54,552 bases of DNA from Bacteroidota bacterium (lineage in GTDB: Bacteria; Bacteroidota; Ignavibacteria; Kryptoniales; JAKASW01). The first letter of the stretch is position 1, and each line of letters opens with the position of its first letter. The position numbers and the translations under genes are program-made. Of the stretch, positions 23,914 to 33,032 are shown one piece after another. Where the stretch lies: NCBI GenBank assembly GCA_021825585.1, contig JAKAGT010000030.1, positions 1 through 54,552 of the forward strand, given 5' to 3'. Under the pieces are notes generated by a model. It saw only the letters and a program-made list of their open reading frames with translations, ran no database searches and had not been told where the DNA came from.

Positions 23914-24648
23914 TTAAAATTCGTAAAAGACACCGAGCGTGAAATCTGTCCCGTTGATGTCTATTTTTCCGTAGAGTGTCTGCGGCAGATTCACCGTCAA
24001 TCCGTCATATTCGGTGGATGTTGAGCTGAAAGTGGACGTTGTATTAAGCTGGGGCGACATAGCCTTCATTTCGCCGCGCAGTCCCCAATGTGATGTAAAC
24101 CTATACGACAATCCGGCGCATATCTGAATGCCGAGGGAAGATTCGACTGGCGTATCGGCTTCCGCATTGCCGATCTGAACGATCCTCTTTCCGAAATACA
24201 CTGACGGGCCTCCGCCGAGATAGAGATTCCAGCGGCCATCCGCGACGGGTATATTGAAATAGCCTGTCAGCTCGAACAGCCACAGGCTGAAGCCGTCTTT
24301 GATTGGCGCGCCGATGTATTCACCTGAGGAGTTGTACCCGTAGATGCTGCCGGTCTCGTTGAGAAGATAGATTGGGAGGACCGTGATACCCACCGCATTT
24401 CCCTGGGGGAGGATGAGCCTTACGTCCCCTCCGAATGCCATGAACCCGCCGACGCTGTTGTAGGTTGTGTTGATTACAGGGTCGGCGTCACGGGATGCAG
24501 GATAAATGCGTGCGGAAGTGATGAAATCAGCGAAGCCGCCGACCTGAAGTCTTGTTTCCCCGTGAAGAAACCCTTCGGACTGTCCTCGCGCTGTTGTGAA
24601 CGAGAGGAGAAGTAGTAAACCTGCCGTCCGAAAGGTGTCCCTGCACAA
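23914..24648 (-). CDS. Exported beta-barrel-like protein, unknown
   Basis: 244 residues with an N-terminal signal peptide (about 1-22, ending ARGQ). The rest alternates polar and hydrophobic residues with many Gly/Tyr/Phe turns (NLYLGGGPSVYFG, CAGLSYRFTSHWGLRGEM) and ends in an aromatic strand TLGVFYEF with terminal Phe, typical of outer-membrane beta barrels. TTG 24648 is the start. It lies just downstream of the PpiD/SurA-like gene on the same strand, 8 bp apart, suggesting that the chaperone and an outer-membrane client are co-expressed. No named family recognised. Confidence 0.75.
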   Translation of the reverse strand: MCRDTFRTAGLLLLLSFTTARGQSEGFLHGETRLQVGGFADFITSARIYPASRDADPVINTTYNSVGGFMAFGGDVRLILPQGNAVGITVLPIYLLNETGSIYGYNSSGEYIGAPIKDGFSLWLFELTGYFNIPVADGRWNLYLGGGPSVYFGKRIVQIGNAEADTPVESSLGIQICAGLSYRFTSHWGLRGEMKAMSPQLNTTSTFSSTSTEYDGLTVNLPQTLYGKIDINGTDFTLGVFYEF

Positions 24649-24656
24649 TTTCTCAA

Positions 24657-26780
24657 CTATTGCTGCTGGCTGAATATCTTCGATCTGTTATCCACGATAG
24701 ACGCGGTCTCTTTCAGATGCTGGAGCCATTCTGTCGCGATGCTCGATTTTTCCTGCTGCATCAGCTGCTGCATCATGGTCATGCGCTGGATCTTGTACGC
24801 CGTCGTGTCGAAAGGAGTCTTGTTCAGCAGCTGGATGAGGTATACTCCGTTGCTTCCCTCGATTGCCTTGGAAACCTGTCCGACCTTCAACCGTGCGGTT
24901 TCAGCCATGAACATGTAATCGGTACCGACACCCGGGATGTACGAGCCGACACCGAATGGACCCGTCACTGCATAGTGCAGTCGCGAATCGAATTGCGGGA
25001 GCTTGCTGAGGCTGTCTCCCGCCGACAGTTTCTGTTTTAACTGGTCGGCGTAGGTCTGAGCCTGCTCAAATTGTTTCTGTCTTATGAGCAGGTTCTTAAT
25101 CTGCGGGGCCACCTCGGCGAACGGCGTCACAGCCGCGTCTTTTATCTGGCTGATCATGAACACGCCGTATCCCTGGCCTATCGACGTCACATTGCTGATG
25201 TCGCCGAGCTTGCCGTCGAATGTCCACTTTACGACCTCTTCGTTATTTCCGACGCCGGGAATATATTGGCCCTTTGCAAATGGGGGTGTCTGACGCATGC
25301 CGACATTGACGGTGTTTGCTGCTTTGTCAAAGCCATCTTGTTTCGCAATGTAGATGAAATCTTCGGCGTGCTGCTTCAGGTCGTCCTTTGTCTGCTGTGA
25401 AACCCTTATGCCCATCCTTATATCAGCGACTTTTACCTCCCTCGAATCTTTGCCGAGGATCTTTATGATATGGAGCCCGAACTGGGTTCTCACCGGCCCG
25501 ACGACCTGTCCGACATTTCCGCTGAATGCCGCCTGTTCGAACGGCTTTACCATCATTCCCTTTCCAAACCATCCGAGGTCACCGCCCCGATTTGCCGATC
25601 CGGGGTCCTGAGAATACTGCTTCGCAAGATCTGCAAAATTGGCGCCGGACCTGGCTTCCTTCACAATTTTGTCGGCCAGCTTATAGGCGGCGGTAGAATC
25701 CGGACCCGGAATAACGTGGATGAGAATGTGTGCGGCGTGGACGAATTCGTTCTTCCCGCTCTGCTCCGCAACGAGTTTGACCAGGTGATAACCGTCCGGA
25801 GAAAGGAAAGGGCCGACCACCTGTCCTGCTTTTGCCGATAGAACGTACGACGCTATCGCGGGGTCGATCTGTTCGGCATTTTCAAATTTATCGTCATAAG
25901 GCGTATCGGAGTATTGCTTCACCAGGTCGAGAAAATCTGTCCCGCCTGAAGCGAGAGACGCCACACGATCAATTTCCTGCTTTACCTCGGAAGAGTCATC
26001 TGCCGATGGGACAATCGGGAATACCACGAATTTCAGGCTTCTGGTAGGTTGCGTCCTGTAATTGTTTTCATGAGCGGAGTAGTAATCACGCATTTCTGAT
26101 TCCGTGACCTGGATGCCGGATCCGGGGAACAACGTCTGTGGCGGGAAGAGGACATAGCCCGCATCGTACTTCTCATTCTGCTGTGCGAACTGTAATCTCA
26201 ATTCGCCTTCCGGTATTCTGACCGTACTGTAAAGCCGGCTCGTGAGCTTCTGCTGAAGGCTCTGCTCCTTCAGATATTCCTGAACGCTTGTCCAGAACTG
26301 CTGTACTTCCGGTTTGTTGGATGCAAGCGCCGCCTGGAGGATCCGCATGTCTACCTGTCCCGTTGAGTCCTCGAAATTTCTCTTTATTACATCGGGAAGC
26401 GTCTCGGGGCTGTGGGTGACCCAATTGACAATCTCCTGGTCTGTGACGACGATGCCGAGCCTCTTTGCCGCCTGCTTCACAAGAATCTGGTTGACAAGTT
26501 CCTGCCATACCTGGTCCCTGAGCTGCGCGGTAATCTGGTCATCAGGCTCCTGCTTCGTGCTCGACCTGTAATTGTCGATAGCACCCTGCAGGGCCTTCTC
26601 GAAATCCTGGTAAGTTATTTCTTCACCGTTTACCTTGCCAACGACGTTACCCTGGTATTGCATTCCCTGGCGGCCTGTGATGTCCATACCCCATTCAAAA
26701 ACGATCATCGCAATGAAAAGGATTGCAAGTCCGACTAAGATCGCGGGCATGTTATCCCGCATTTTGCTCATAATAGGCAT
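24657..26780 (-). CDS. Peptidyl-prolyl isomerase of PpiD/SurA type
   Basis: 707 residues. A short cytoplasmic N-terminus and membrane helix (about 12-31) are followed by a SurA-N-like helical domain (about 45-215), two parvulin-type regions (about 230-345 and 345-455, the latter with AHILIHV and GGDLGWFGKGMMVKPFEQAAF) and a C-terminal region. It is an anchored periplasmic chaperone for outer-membrane proteins. Start could be ATG 26780 or the ATG three codons later. The neighbouring downstream beta-barrel gene fits this role. Confidence 0.88.
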   Translation of the reverse strand: MPIMSKMRDNMPAILVGLAILFIAMIVFEWGMDITGRQGMQYQGNVVGKVNGEEITYQDFEKALQGAIDNYRSSTKQEPDDQITAQLRDQVWQELVNQILVKQAAKRLGIVVTDQEIVNWVTHSPETLPDVIKRNFEDSTGQVDMRILQAALASNKPEVQQFWTSVQEYLKEQSLQQKLTSRLYSTVRIPEGELRLQFAQQNEKYDAGYVLFPPQTLFPGSGIQVTESEMRDYYSAHENNYRTQPTRSLKFVVFPIVPSADDSSEVKQEIDRVASLASGGTDFLDLVKQYSDTPYDDKFENAEQIDPAIASYVLSAKAGQVVGPFLSPDGYHLVKLVAEQSGKNEFVHAAHILIHVIPGPDSTAAYKLADKIVKEARSGANFADLAKQYSQDPGSANRGGDLGWFGKGMMVKPFEQAAFSGNVGQVVGPVRTQFGLHIIKILGKDSREVKVADIRMGIRVSQQTKDDLKQHAEDFIYIAKQDGFDKAANTVNVGMRQTPPFAKGQYIPGVGNNEEVVKWTFDGKLGDISNVTSIGQGYGVFMISQIKDAAVTPFAEVAPQIKNLLIRQKQFEQAQTYADQLKQKLSAGDSLSKLPQFDSRLHYAVTGPFGVGSYIPGVGTDYMFMAETARLKVGQVSKAIEGSNGVYLIQLLNKTPFDTTAYKIQRMTMMQQLMQQEKSSIATEWLQHLKETASIVDNRSKIFSQQQ

Positions 26781-27222
26781 GTTAGAGAAGCTTCCTCTCG
26801 AACAAAGTTGAGAACTTTTGATCCAATACTAATACGCGGCCAAGTCTCGCATGTGCCCGTGCATCAATGGAACCCTATGACAAACAGAGACTTTGCCGCT
26901 TAACCGAAAAATATAACCGCAACCTGCATGAAAATCAATTTATGAGTTTGCCGGAGGCAACTGCGGAATTCCGCCGGGATAGGATTGACTCCTATATAAG
27001 GTTGGATTACATTTTGTCAGTTGGCGACGTACCGTATTCGGGTCTATGAAATTCTGATTTTGGAAGAGGTGCCGGAGAGATCGAGACTGGGCGACCGCCC
27101 AGGTCGAAGCCGCTCCCGCCCGAGCCCTATGAGTCGGCCACGAGGCCGTCTCGGCCGCGGTCACCCTTCCGATGGCAACTAACTTGTCATAAACTTTCAG
27201 GATCAATGAAGGGGACTGACAA
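26781..27222. other. Divergent intergenic region, no gene seen
   Basis: No supported coding sequence. The GC-rich part 27080-27170 differs in composition from the AT-rich part before it. An 18-bp sequence at 27148-27165 recurs with two mismatches at 27540-27557, on the other side of the next gene. Confidence 0.4.
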
Positions 27223-27477
27223 ATGCTTATCAAGGTTCTCGGATCAGGTAGTACAAGCTGCAAGGCACTCGAAGATCGGGTCAAGCAAGTTGTAAGTGAG
27301 TTGAGCCTCTCCGCAGAAGTCAAGGAGGTCCAGGACATCGAGGAGATGGCCGCCTACGGGATCTTGCGCACACCTGGTCTCGTATTGAATGGAAGAGTAG
27401 TCTCGTCGGGGTATGTCCCTGAAGTAGAGGAGCTGAAGAGCTTCTTTCTGCAGACTGCCGGTAGAGCCGTGAGCTAG
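27223..27477 (+). CDS. Small thioredoxin-like protein lacking the first active-site Cys
   Basis: 84 residues of the redox-active-disulfide-protein-2/MTH895 thioredoxin-like family: beta strand MLIKVLGSG, the active-site loop, an amphipathic helix, and the cis-Pro strand TPGLVLNGRVVSSGYVP. The usual loop is GxGCxxCxxL, but here it reads GSGSTSCKAL, so only Cys13 remains. The protein cannot cycle a CxxC disulfide by itself; it may work as a monothiol carrier or be degenerate. Confidence 0.75.
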   Translation: MLIKVLGSGSTSCKALEDRVKQVVSELSLSAEVKEVQDIEEMAAYGILRTPGLVLNGRVVSSGYVPEVEELKSFFLQTAGRAVS

Positions 27478-27678
27478 GGTAACAGGACACACTTCAAGTC
27501 TCGCACTCGCCGCCCGGCGGAGGGTCGGCAGGATAGCGTGTCTCGTCCGCGGTTACCGAAAGGGAGACGCTGTCGTGGGCTATGGTACGGCGGTCGAGCG
27601 ATATGGTACAGATGGCCATCCATCTTAATATCCATCACCTTGCTTTACTATCAACGTGGTATTAATTTTTCACAAAAA

Positions 27679-28536
27679 ATGGAGGAAGAATTGGCAGGAA
27701 ACAAGAAGAATTGGGCGTTGATACTGGGTGCTTCAAGCGGTTTCGGAGGAGCAACCTCAATTGAACTTGCCAAGACTGGATTTAATATATTCGGTGTTCA
27801 TCTTGATCGCGCAGCCACTATGCCGCAGGTCAATGAAATAATTGGAAAAGTGAAGGCTAACGGCGCTAACGCGGTGTTCATGAACATTAATGCCGCAGAT
27901 GAGAAGGCGAGAGAAAAGGCTTTGGATGAGATGAAGGGGCTGCTCTCGCAGGATAAGGGTTCTTCAATAAAAGTTGTCATGCACTCCCTGGCATTTGGGA
28001 GCCTCGGTCCATATTTCGGGAAGGCAGCTGAAGACTCGTTGAACCAGAAGAAGATTGAAATGACGCTGGACGTGATGGCCAACTCGCTTGTATATTGGAC
28101 TCAAGGAGTCTTCTTCAGGGGAATGCTCGGTAAAGGTGCCCGCATATTTGCCATGACAAGCTCGGGCGGTCACACAGTTCTGCCGAACTATGGCGCCGTG
28201 TCTGCCGCTAAAGCTGCTATCGAATCGCACATAAGGCAGATAGCGATGGAGCTCGGACACTTGGGAGTAACGGCGAACTCGATAATGGCTGGAGTGACTG
28301 ATACGCCCGCTTTACGGAAGATTCCCAACTCAATCCCCATGCTGGAGATAGCCAAGCGGAAGAACCCGGCGGGAAGGCAGACTACGCCTGAAGATGTAGC
28401 TAAGGCTGTCGCGCTTCTATGCGATGAAAGGGCGAACTTCATAAGCGGCAACCTGATTGGAGTAGACGGCGGCGAGGACATCGTAAGCTACATCGGCCAG
28501 AATTCGCCGCGTGACCTGGGCAAAGAAGTAATCTGA
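27679..28536 (+). CDS. Enoyl-ACP reductase-like SDR
   Basis: 285 residues. GASSGFG (17-23) is the nucleotide-binding motif, and the catalytic pair is Tyr171 and Lys178 (YGAVSAAK), i.e. Tyr-x6-Lys, which marks FabI/FabL enoyl reductases rather than ordinary Tyr-x3-Lys SDRs. HSLAFGSLGPYFG and the C-terminal NLIGVDGGEDI agree. It probably catalyses the last reduction in fatty-acid elongation; the GASSGFG motif is closer to FabL than to FabI. ATG 27679 gives a normal length; an upstream in-frame start would add 47 non-homologous residues. Confidence 0.85.
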   Translation: MEEELAGNKKNWALILGASSGFGGATSIELAKTGFNIFGVHLDRAATMPQVNEIIGKVKANGANAVFMNINAADEKAREKALDEMKGLLSQDKGSSIKVVMHSLAFGSLGPYFGKAAEDSLNQKKIEMTLDVMANSLVYWTQGVFFRGMLGKGARIFAMTSSGGHTVLPNYGAVSAAKAAIESHIRQIAMELGHLGVTANSIMAGVTDTPALRKIPNSIPMLEIAKRKNPAGRQTTPEDVAKAVALLCDERANFISGNLIGVDGGEDIVSYIGQNSPRDLGKEVI

Positions 28537-28565
28537 TTACGAGTATTATTTGAACCGTCTTTTCG

Positions 28566-28606
28566 GCAGTGCGGCCTGAGACAAGGCTGCACTGCTTCGT
28601 CTTTTT
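28566..28606 (+). terminator. Terminator after the enoyl reductase
   Basis: GCAGTGCGGCCT (28566-28577) pairs with AGGCTGCACTGC (28584-28595), 12 bp with one G-T pair and a 6-nt loop, followed by TTCGTCTTTTT. Confidence 0.85.
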
Positions 28607-28661
28607 GGGGCGTTTTTTGTCGTTGAGAATAGCAGCTGTTTTTGCACGCATCAATAGTTCT

Positions 28662-28667
28662 TATATT
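28662..28667 (+). promoter_or_regulatory. -10 element of the GWxTD gene
   Basis: TATATT at 28662-28667 without a good -35. The expected transcription start falls at or next to the first ATG (28674), which supports translation from ATG 28689 instead. Confidence 0.4.
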
Positions 28668-28688
28668 CTTTAAATGGAGTTTGGGAAG

Positions 28689-30083
28689 ATGTCAAAAAAA
28701 GTCTTTCTTTCCGTCGTGCTGATGTCCGCCCTTGTCGCCTCGAGTGCGAGCGCGCAGCACCTGCATATCAGTTTTGATTACTCGGCGTTCAGGTACGATT
28801 CTACGAAGACGTTTGTCGAACTTTACTACAGCTTCAACAGGAAGTCTGTGACGCTCGTCAAAAGCGATTCGATGTTTTCAGGGATGCTGTTGTTCAATGT
28901 CATAGTCGAGCCGGCCACCCTCGACACTGTCTCCTTCAGCCAACAATGGAAAGTCCCGATACAAGTCGCAGACACCGCCGCCGCCGCCCTGAGCAACAAT
29001 CTTGTGGGACAGGACGAGATGGCTCTTGCCCCGGGCAAATACAGACTGCTTGTCCACGTAGTTGACGAGAACGACACTTCGGAGATCGACAACCTGCAGG
29101 GCGTGCTCGACATACCCAGGTACGGCACCGGTAAACTGGAGGTGAGCAACGTCGAACTCTGCACGGAGATTACGGCCGCTCAAGGGGCAACGCACGGAAT
29201 ATTCTATAAGAACACTTACAACGTCGTGCCGAATCCGACAGGCATTTACGGAATCGGGATGCCGATAGTGTACTACTATGCGGAAGTATATAACATCCCC
29301 CAGAGCCCGGTTGACAGCACCTTCTCCGTCGGTTACGAGGTTGTCGACAGTTACGGTCTGGTCCACAAGTCGTTCACGAGAATAAGAAACAAGTTCGGAA
29401 CATCGAGTGTGGAAGTAGGGACTGTAAACGCTTCAGACTTGAAAACCGGGACTTATACGTTTGTCTTTACAGTGAGGGATTCCGCTGCAAACATGGTTGC
29501 GATGACCAAGAAGCGGTTTTTCATCTACAATCCGAATCTGGGTGCCCCCGTCGGTCCATCGACAAATATGGCCGGTGCGCCCGTCTTGTCCAGTGAATTC
29601 GCAACGATGGGGGAAAAGCAGCTGGACGAGGAGTTCCGGGAAACCAGGTACATATCGACCGCTGCTGAACGGGAACAGTTCAGTGAGCTGAAGACCCTCG
29701 AAGCGAAGCGTCAATTCCTGTATGAATTCTGGAAGAAGAGGAACAATAGCCCCGTCTCGAACACCAACGATTACAGGACAGGGTACATGCAGCGGGTGGA
29801 GTATGCCAATGAACACTTCCGGTCAGGCAACATGGCCGGATGGCGTACCGATCGCGGAAGAGTCTACATTATTTACGGTAAACCCGACCAGATCGACCGG
29901 CACCCGAACGAGATGAACACGAAGCCGTACGAAATCTGGTACTACAATTCGATCCAGGGTGGAGTGAGTTTCGACTTTGTCGACAGGACGGGATTCGGCG
30001 ATTACACTCTCGTCAACTCGACGGCGCGCGACGAAATCCACGACAGCAACTGGCAGCAGTACCTCAGTTCGGGCGGCAATTAA
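28689..30083 (+). CDS. GWxTD domain-containing exported protein
   Basis: 464 residues. Signal peptide about 1-23 (SKKVFLSVVLMSALVASSASAQ). Beta-rich regions follow; the C-terminal GWxTD domain has GWRTDRGRVYIIYGKPDQID, EIWYYNS and FDFVDRTGFGDYTLVNST. This family is characteristic of Ignavibacteria, Bacteroidota, Fibrobacteres and related FCB phyla; its function is unknown, probably at the cell envelope. I chose ATG 28689 because GGAG at 28676-28679 is well spaced and ATG 28674 has no ribosome-binding site. Confidence 0.88.
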   Translation: MSKKVFLSVVLMSALVASSASAQHLHISFDYSAFRYDSTKTFVELYYSFNRKSVTLVKSDSMFSGMLLFNVIVEPATLDTVSFSQQWKVPIQVADTAAAALSNNLVGQDEMALAPGKYRLLVHVVDENDTSEIDNLQGVLDIPRYGTGKLEVSNVELCTEITAAQGATHGIFYKNTYNVVPNPTGIYGIGMPIVYYYAEVYNIPQSPVDSTFSVGYEVVDSYGLVHKSFTRIRNKFGTSSVEVGTVNASDLKTGTYTFVFTVRDSAANMVAMTKKRFFIYNPNLGAPVGPSTNMAGAPVLSSEFATMGEKQLDEEFRETRYISTAAEREQFSELKTLEAKRQFLYEFWKKRNNSPVSNTNDYRTGYMQRVEYANEHFRSGNMAGWRTDRGRVYIIYGKPDQIDRHPNEMNTKPYEIWYYNSIQGGVSFDFVDRTGFGDYTLVNSTARDEIHDSNWQQYLSSGGN

Positions 30084-30146
30084 TCGCGCCGGTCTTCCTT
30101 AGCACTGCCCTGGAGTCCTTCTCCCGGGAATCTCTTCCGTCGGCAG

Positions 30147-31244
30147 GTGTGTTATGTCGGAAAAGGTGCGGCCTTGGAAAGAGGGAATATCAAAGGAAGA
30201 GCGTCGGGATACAATCCGCCTAACAGGTTCGAGGAGATCGAGCTCGTCGCTTCTGAAGAAAGCGACAGGTTCTTTCCTGATGAAGATCTGTCTGAGAAGA
30301 GGGTTGAGACAAAGTTTTTTCAGGACACTTCTAAGACGATCCTCGCAAAGAACGACAGCCCTGACATCCCGTTCACTTACAGCCTTAATCCGTACCGCGG
30401 TTGCGAGCATGGCTGCATTTATTGTTACGCGAGGCCGTCGCACGAATATCTCGGGTTTTCATCGGGGGTGGATTTCGAATCCAAAATAATGGTGAAACAG
30501 GACGCACCAGGGCTTCTTCGTGAGGCTTTCATGAAGAAGAGCTGGGAGCCCCAGGTAATTTCCCTCTCTGGCAACACGGATTGCTATCAACCCGTCGAAA
30601 GAAAACTGGAATTAACACGCCGCTGCCTCGAAGTCTTCCTGGAATTCAGGAATCCCGTCGGAATTGTCACGAAGAACTTCCTCATCACCCGCGACATCAA
30701 CATACTTGCAGAGATGGCGAGGCTGAATCTTGTGAGCGTCTTCTTTTCAGTCACGAGCCTGAACCAGGATCTGACGAGGAGAATGGAGCCGAGGACTTCC
30801 GCACCCGCGAAAAAGCTGGAAGCGATCGAGATGCTCTCCAGTAGGTCGGTGCCGGTCGGTGTGCTCGTCGCACCGGTCATCCCCGGCCTGACAGATGAGG
30901 AGATACCTTCTATACTCCGCGAGGCGTCGGCGAGAGGAGCAAGGTTCGCGAGCATGCAGATGCTGAGGCTCCCTTTCGCCGTCAAGGACTTGTTTGTCGA
31001 CTGGGTAAGGAGGGAATACCCGGACAGGGAAGTCAGGATAGTAAGCAGGCTGAAGCAGGTCCGCGGCGGGAAGCTGAGCAGCTACGAGTTCGGAGAGAGG
31101 ATGCGCGGGAGCGGCGAGACGGCAAAGGCAATACACCAGCTGTTCCATGCGAGCTGCAAGAAGTACCACCTCAACGAAGAGGAACTTGAGCTGTCGACGG
31201 ACAAATTCCGCAGGCCTAGAGGGGCGCAGATAGAGATGTTCTGA
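30147..31244 (+). CDS. PA0069-type radical SAM protein
   Basis: 365 residues. The radical SAM cluster motif CEHGCIYCY (Cys86, Cys90, Cys93) follows NPYRG, and ARPSHEYLGF is a hallmark of the spore-photoproduct-lyase-like/PA0069 family. The N-terminus GRASGYNPPNRF and the region TKNFLITRDINIL also match. The reaction is not known for this family; DNA or nucleotide repair has been suggested. GTG 30147 is the start. The gene ends 4 bp before the frameshifted lipoprotein. Confidence 0.88.
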   Translation: MCYVGKGAALERGNIKGRASGYNPPNRFEEIELVASEESDRFFPDEDLSEKRVETKFFQDTSKTILAKNDSPDIPFTYSLNPYRGCEHGCIYCYARPSHEYLGFSSGVDFESKIMVKQDAPGLLREAFMKKSWEPQVISLSGNTDCYQPVERKLELTRRCLEVFLEFRNPVGIVTKNFLITRDINILAEMARLNLVSVFFSVTSLNQDLTRRMEPRTSAPAKKLEAIEMLSSRSVPVGVLVAPVIPGLTDEEIPSILREASARGARFASMQMLRLPFAVKDLFVDWVRREYPDREVRIVSRLKQVRGGKLSSYEFGERMRGSGETAKAIHQLFHASCKKYHLNEEELELSTDKFRRPRGAQIEMF

Positions 31245-31248
31245 ACAA

Positions 31249-31613
31249 TTGACAGTCGCACTTTCAATTCTCTTGCTTTCAGTTTCGGGTTGCAATCTGA
31301 TTTCCCTTGGAAGCAGCCCGTCCATGAGACGCCTGGTAAAGATTGCGTCGGATTCAGCCAATTATATGCTTTATTCGTACTCCGGGGGAAAACTGTCGAA
31401 GATGGAGATAGTGAATGGATCGACCGTGGTCTATTCAATACAGTACATGTATGATGATGGTAACAGACCAAGCAGTGGACTAATTAGTACTACGGCAGTG
31501 ACACCACCGAAGCTTATTCCTATGACGCAGACGGCTATCCGGTTACATCGAGTGTTAAAAACACACACTGGAATCAAACGAGAGAATCCAACCTGACGTA
31601 TGAATACCGGTAA
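31249..31613 (+). pseudogene. Frameshifted lipoprotein with YD-like repeats
   Basis: From TTG 31249 the first frame reads a lipoprotein signal (SILLLSVSGC lipobox) and SYSGGKLSKMEIVNG, YSIQYMYDDGNR. After about 31470 this frame becomes uncharacteristic, while another frame continues YYGSDTTEAYSYDADGYP and TYEYR to TAA 31611-31613. Joining the two gives repeated S/Y-Y-D-x-x-G units, as in YD/RHS-like sequences. An in-frame stop separates the two frames near 31487-31489, so at least one frameshift is needed. It is a short broken gene or a sequencing error. Confidence 0.6.
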
Positions 31614-31773
31614 TCCCGGGCACCGGGCTTGAGGGCTCTGATAATATTAGGGGAACTTCAAATGGACGGGATTACTAGGCCGAGGCTTGAAGGGGGTGAG
31701 GTCATATTTTATGCTGCCGAGACATAGAGGCTTCTTAGTGAGCCCCAACATTTAACCTAAAGTCGTCGCGCGC

Positions 31774-31802
31774 TTGACTTTCCTTTAATCTTCAATTAAC
31801 AT
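31774..31802 (+). promoter_or_regulatory. Promoter-like element in the accessory island
   Basis: TTGACT (31774-31779), 17 bp, TAACAT (31797-31802). It faces the recombinase remnant and the transthyretin-like gene. Quality is moderate. Confidence 0.4.
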
Positions 31803-31870
31803 CCTGCATAGTCGGCAAAGACAAGCCGGCTATTGCAACAGGGCAGAAGATTTGTCGGCAAGAGGAATCA

Positions 31871-32223
31871 ATGACAGGTTCTTCAGTCAGCTCGATGAAG
31901 ATGGGCATTGGTGCGAACCCGAAACTCCTTGTTCGGGTGCGGAAGGGTTTGCCGTCATCCCGTTTTTGCGTCAAAAGGGGGAAAACTCACGTAGCTGGAT
32001 TTGCGAAGACAGCAGCGCGCTGCACGCTAATTCACTCGTTTGCGGCGCATTTATTGGAAACGGATTATGACATTTGCCCTGTCTATGAGCTTCCTGGTCA
32101 TACCATGAAGAAACCATATGAACGATAGCCATGCCAATATTTCGGGGTGGATTGGAGGTGTGTGATGACTTAGAAGAGACTATTGATCGATTACGTGTGT
32201 ACATCCTTGAAGCAAGAAACTGA
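31871..32223 (+). pseudogene. Remnant of an integron-type tyrosine recombinase
   Basis: The frame 31871-32128 contains HVAGFAKTAARC, IHSFAAHLLETDYDI and YELPGH, clearly a decayed version of the tyrosine-recombinase box RHSFATHLLExGYDIRTVQELLGH. The catalytic Arg of RHSF is Ile here and the Arg of DIR is Cys, so activity is lost. The 30-codon frame 32131-32223 then reads FRGGLEVCDDL, reminiscent of the RGGxGVxSPLD end of integron integrases. N-terminal two thirds are missing. It shows that a recombinase once resided here. Confidence 0.65.
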
Positions 32224-32252
32224 TCCAGCCAAATCAAAAGAGGAGTGATGAA

Positions 32253-33032
32253 ATGTCCACATTGAACATTCGTGGAAGAGTGATGTGCTTTCCCGGAACT
32301 TTGCCGTTACAAAATGCGACGGTTGAAATCATCGATGTCGATTCCGGAGGGAATGGAGATGACATAATCTTCACGGGAACAACTGATAATAATGGTTACT
32401 TTCAGGGTACCTCCAGCGAATGGCAAGACAGAAATACTGCCAGAGTACCAAAGCCATGGCCGTTGCACGGTACAATGGAAATAGAAGTTCCGGACGTTCT
32501 CATACTCATGGCCCGTATTCGAAAAGGAACCAATGACACAGGACGCATACCTTTTTCACTGCCGCCTCCCGGGACTCCTGTCGTGCCGATTGTTGTTCCG
32601 TGGTCATGTGTCGGTATCCGAAAACCCAAGGTAAATGGTGAGGAGTGCAGTGATGGCTTCGATCTCCAAGTCAAAGCTCGCGCCGCTTTCGAGCGAAGGG
32701 ATCCAACTGTCCACATCACGCTCTATGGACCGGATGCAATGCCGTTCCTTCCCTTTGCGGACAAGAACCTGGATGCGTTGAAGGCTCTTGCAGGAGCACG
32801 TTTTCCTGGAGCACCCAATATGCTGTATCCCAACCCCGTTGTAGCTGATGACCTTATCTACATTGCCATAATCATTCTATGCGTTGGTGCTGCCTACTCG
32901 ATTAGTGTTATTTCGACCGCGGTTGCTATTGCGTTAGTACTGGCGCTCATACTAGGCTACAAACATCTCAAAGTGCATACCGCAACCGAAGCAGACGGTA
33001 CCATCGTTGTTGATTTCGAAGTCAATATGTAA
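32253..33032 (+). CDS. Transthyretin-like domain protein with membrane hairpin
   Basis: 259 residues. About residues 5-60 (IRGRVMCFPGTLP, ATVEIIDVD, GDDIIFTGTTDNNGYFQG) resemble a transthyretin-like fold, with a spacing like that of the nematode TTL family. A proline-rich middle (PFSLPPPGTPVVPIVVPW, about 106-123) leads to a globular part and then a long hydrophobic segment, about 199-239, that can form two membrane helices, and a short beta-like tail. There is no signal peptide. Shine-Dalgarno AGGAG lies before ATG 32253. The gene is intact amid pseudogenes. Function unknown. Confidence 0.65.
   Translation: MSTLNIRGRVMCFPGTLPLQNATVEIIDVDSGGNGDDIIFTGTTDNNGYFQGTSSEWQDRNTARVPKPWPLHGTMEIEVPDVLILMARIRKGTNDTGRIPFSLPPPGTPVVPIVVPWSCVGIRKPKVNGEECSDGFDLQVKARAAFERRDPTVHITLYGPDAMPFLPFADKNLDALKALAGARFPGAPNMLYPNPVVADDLIYIAIIILCVGAAYSISVISTAVAIALVLALILGYKHLKVHTATEADGTIVVDFEVNM

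Noticed and set aside
31614-31870. Possible extra genes in the island
   Set aside because: No recognisable protein or ribosome-binding site.
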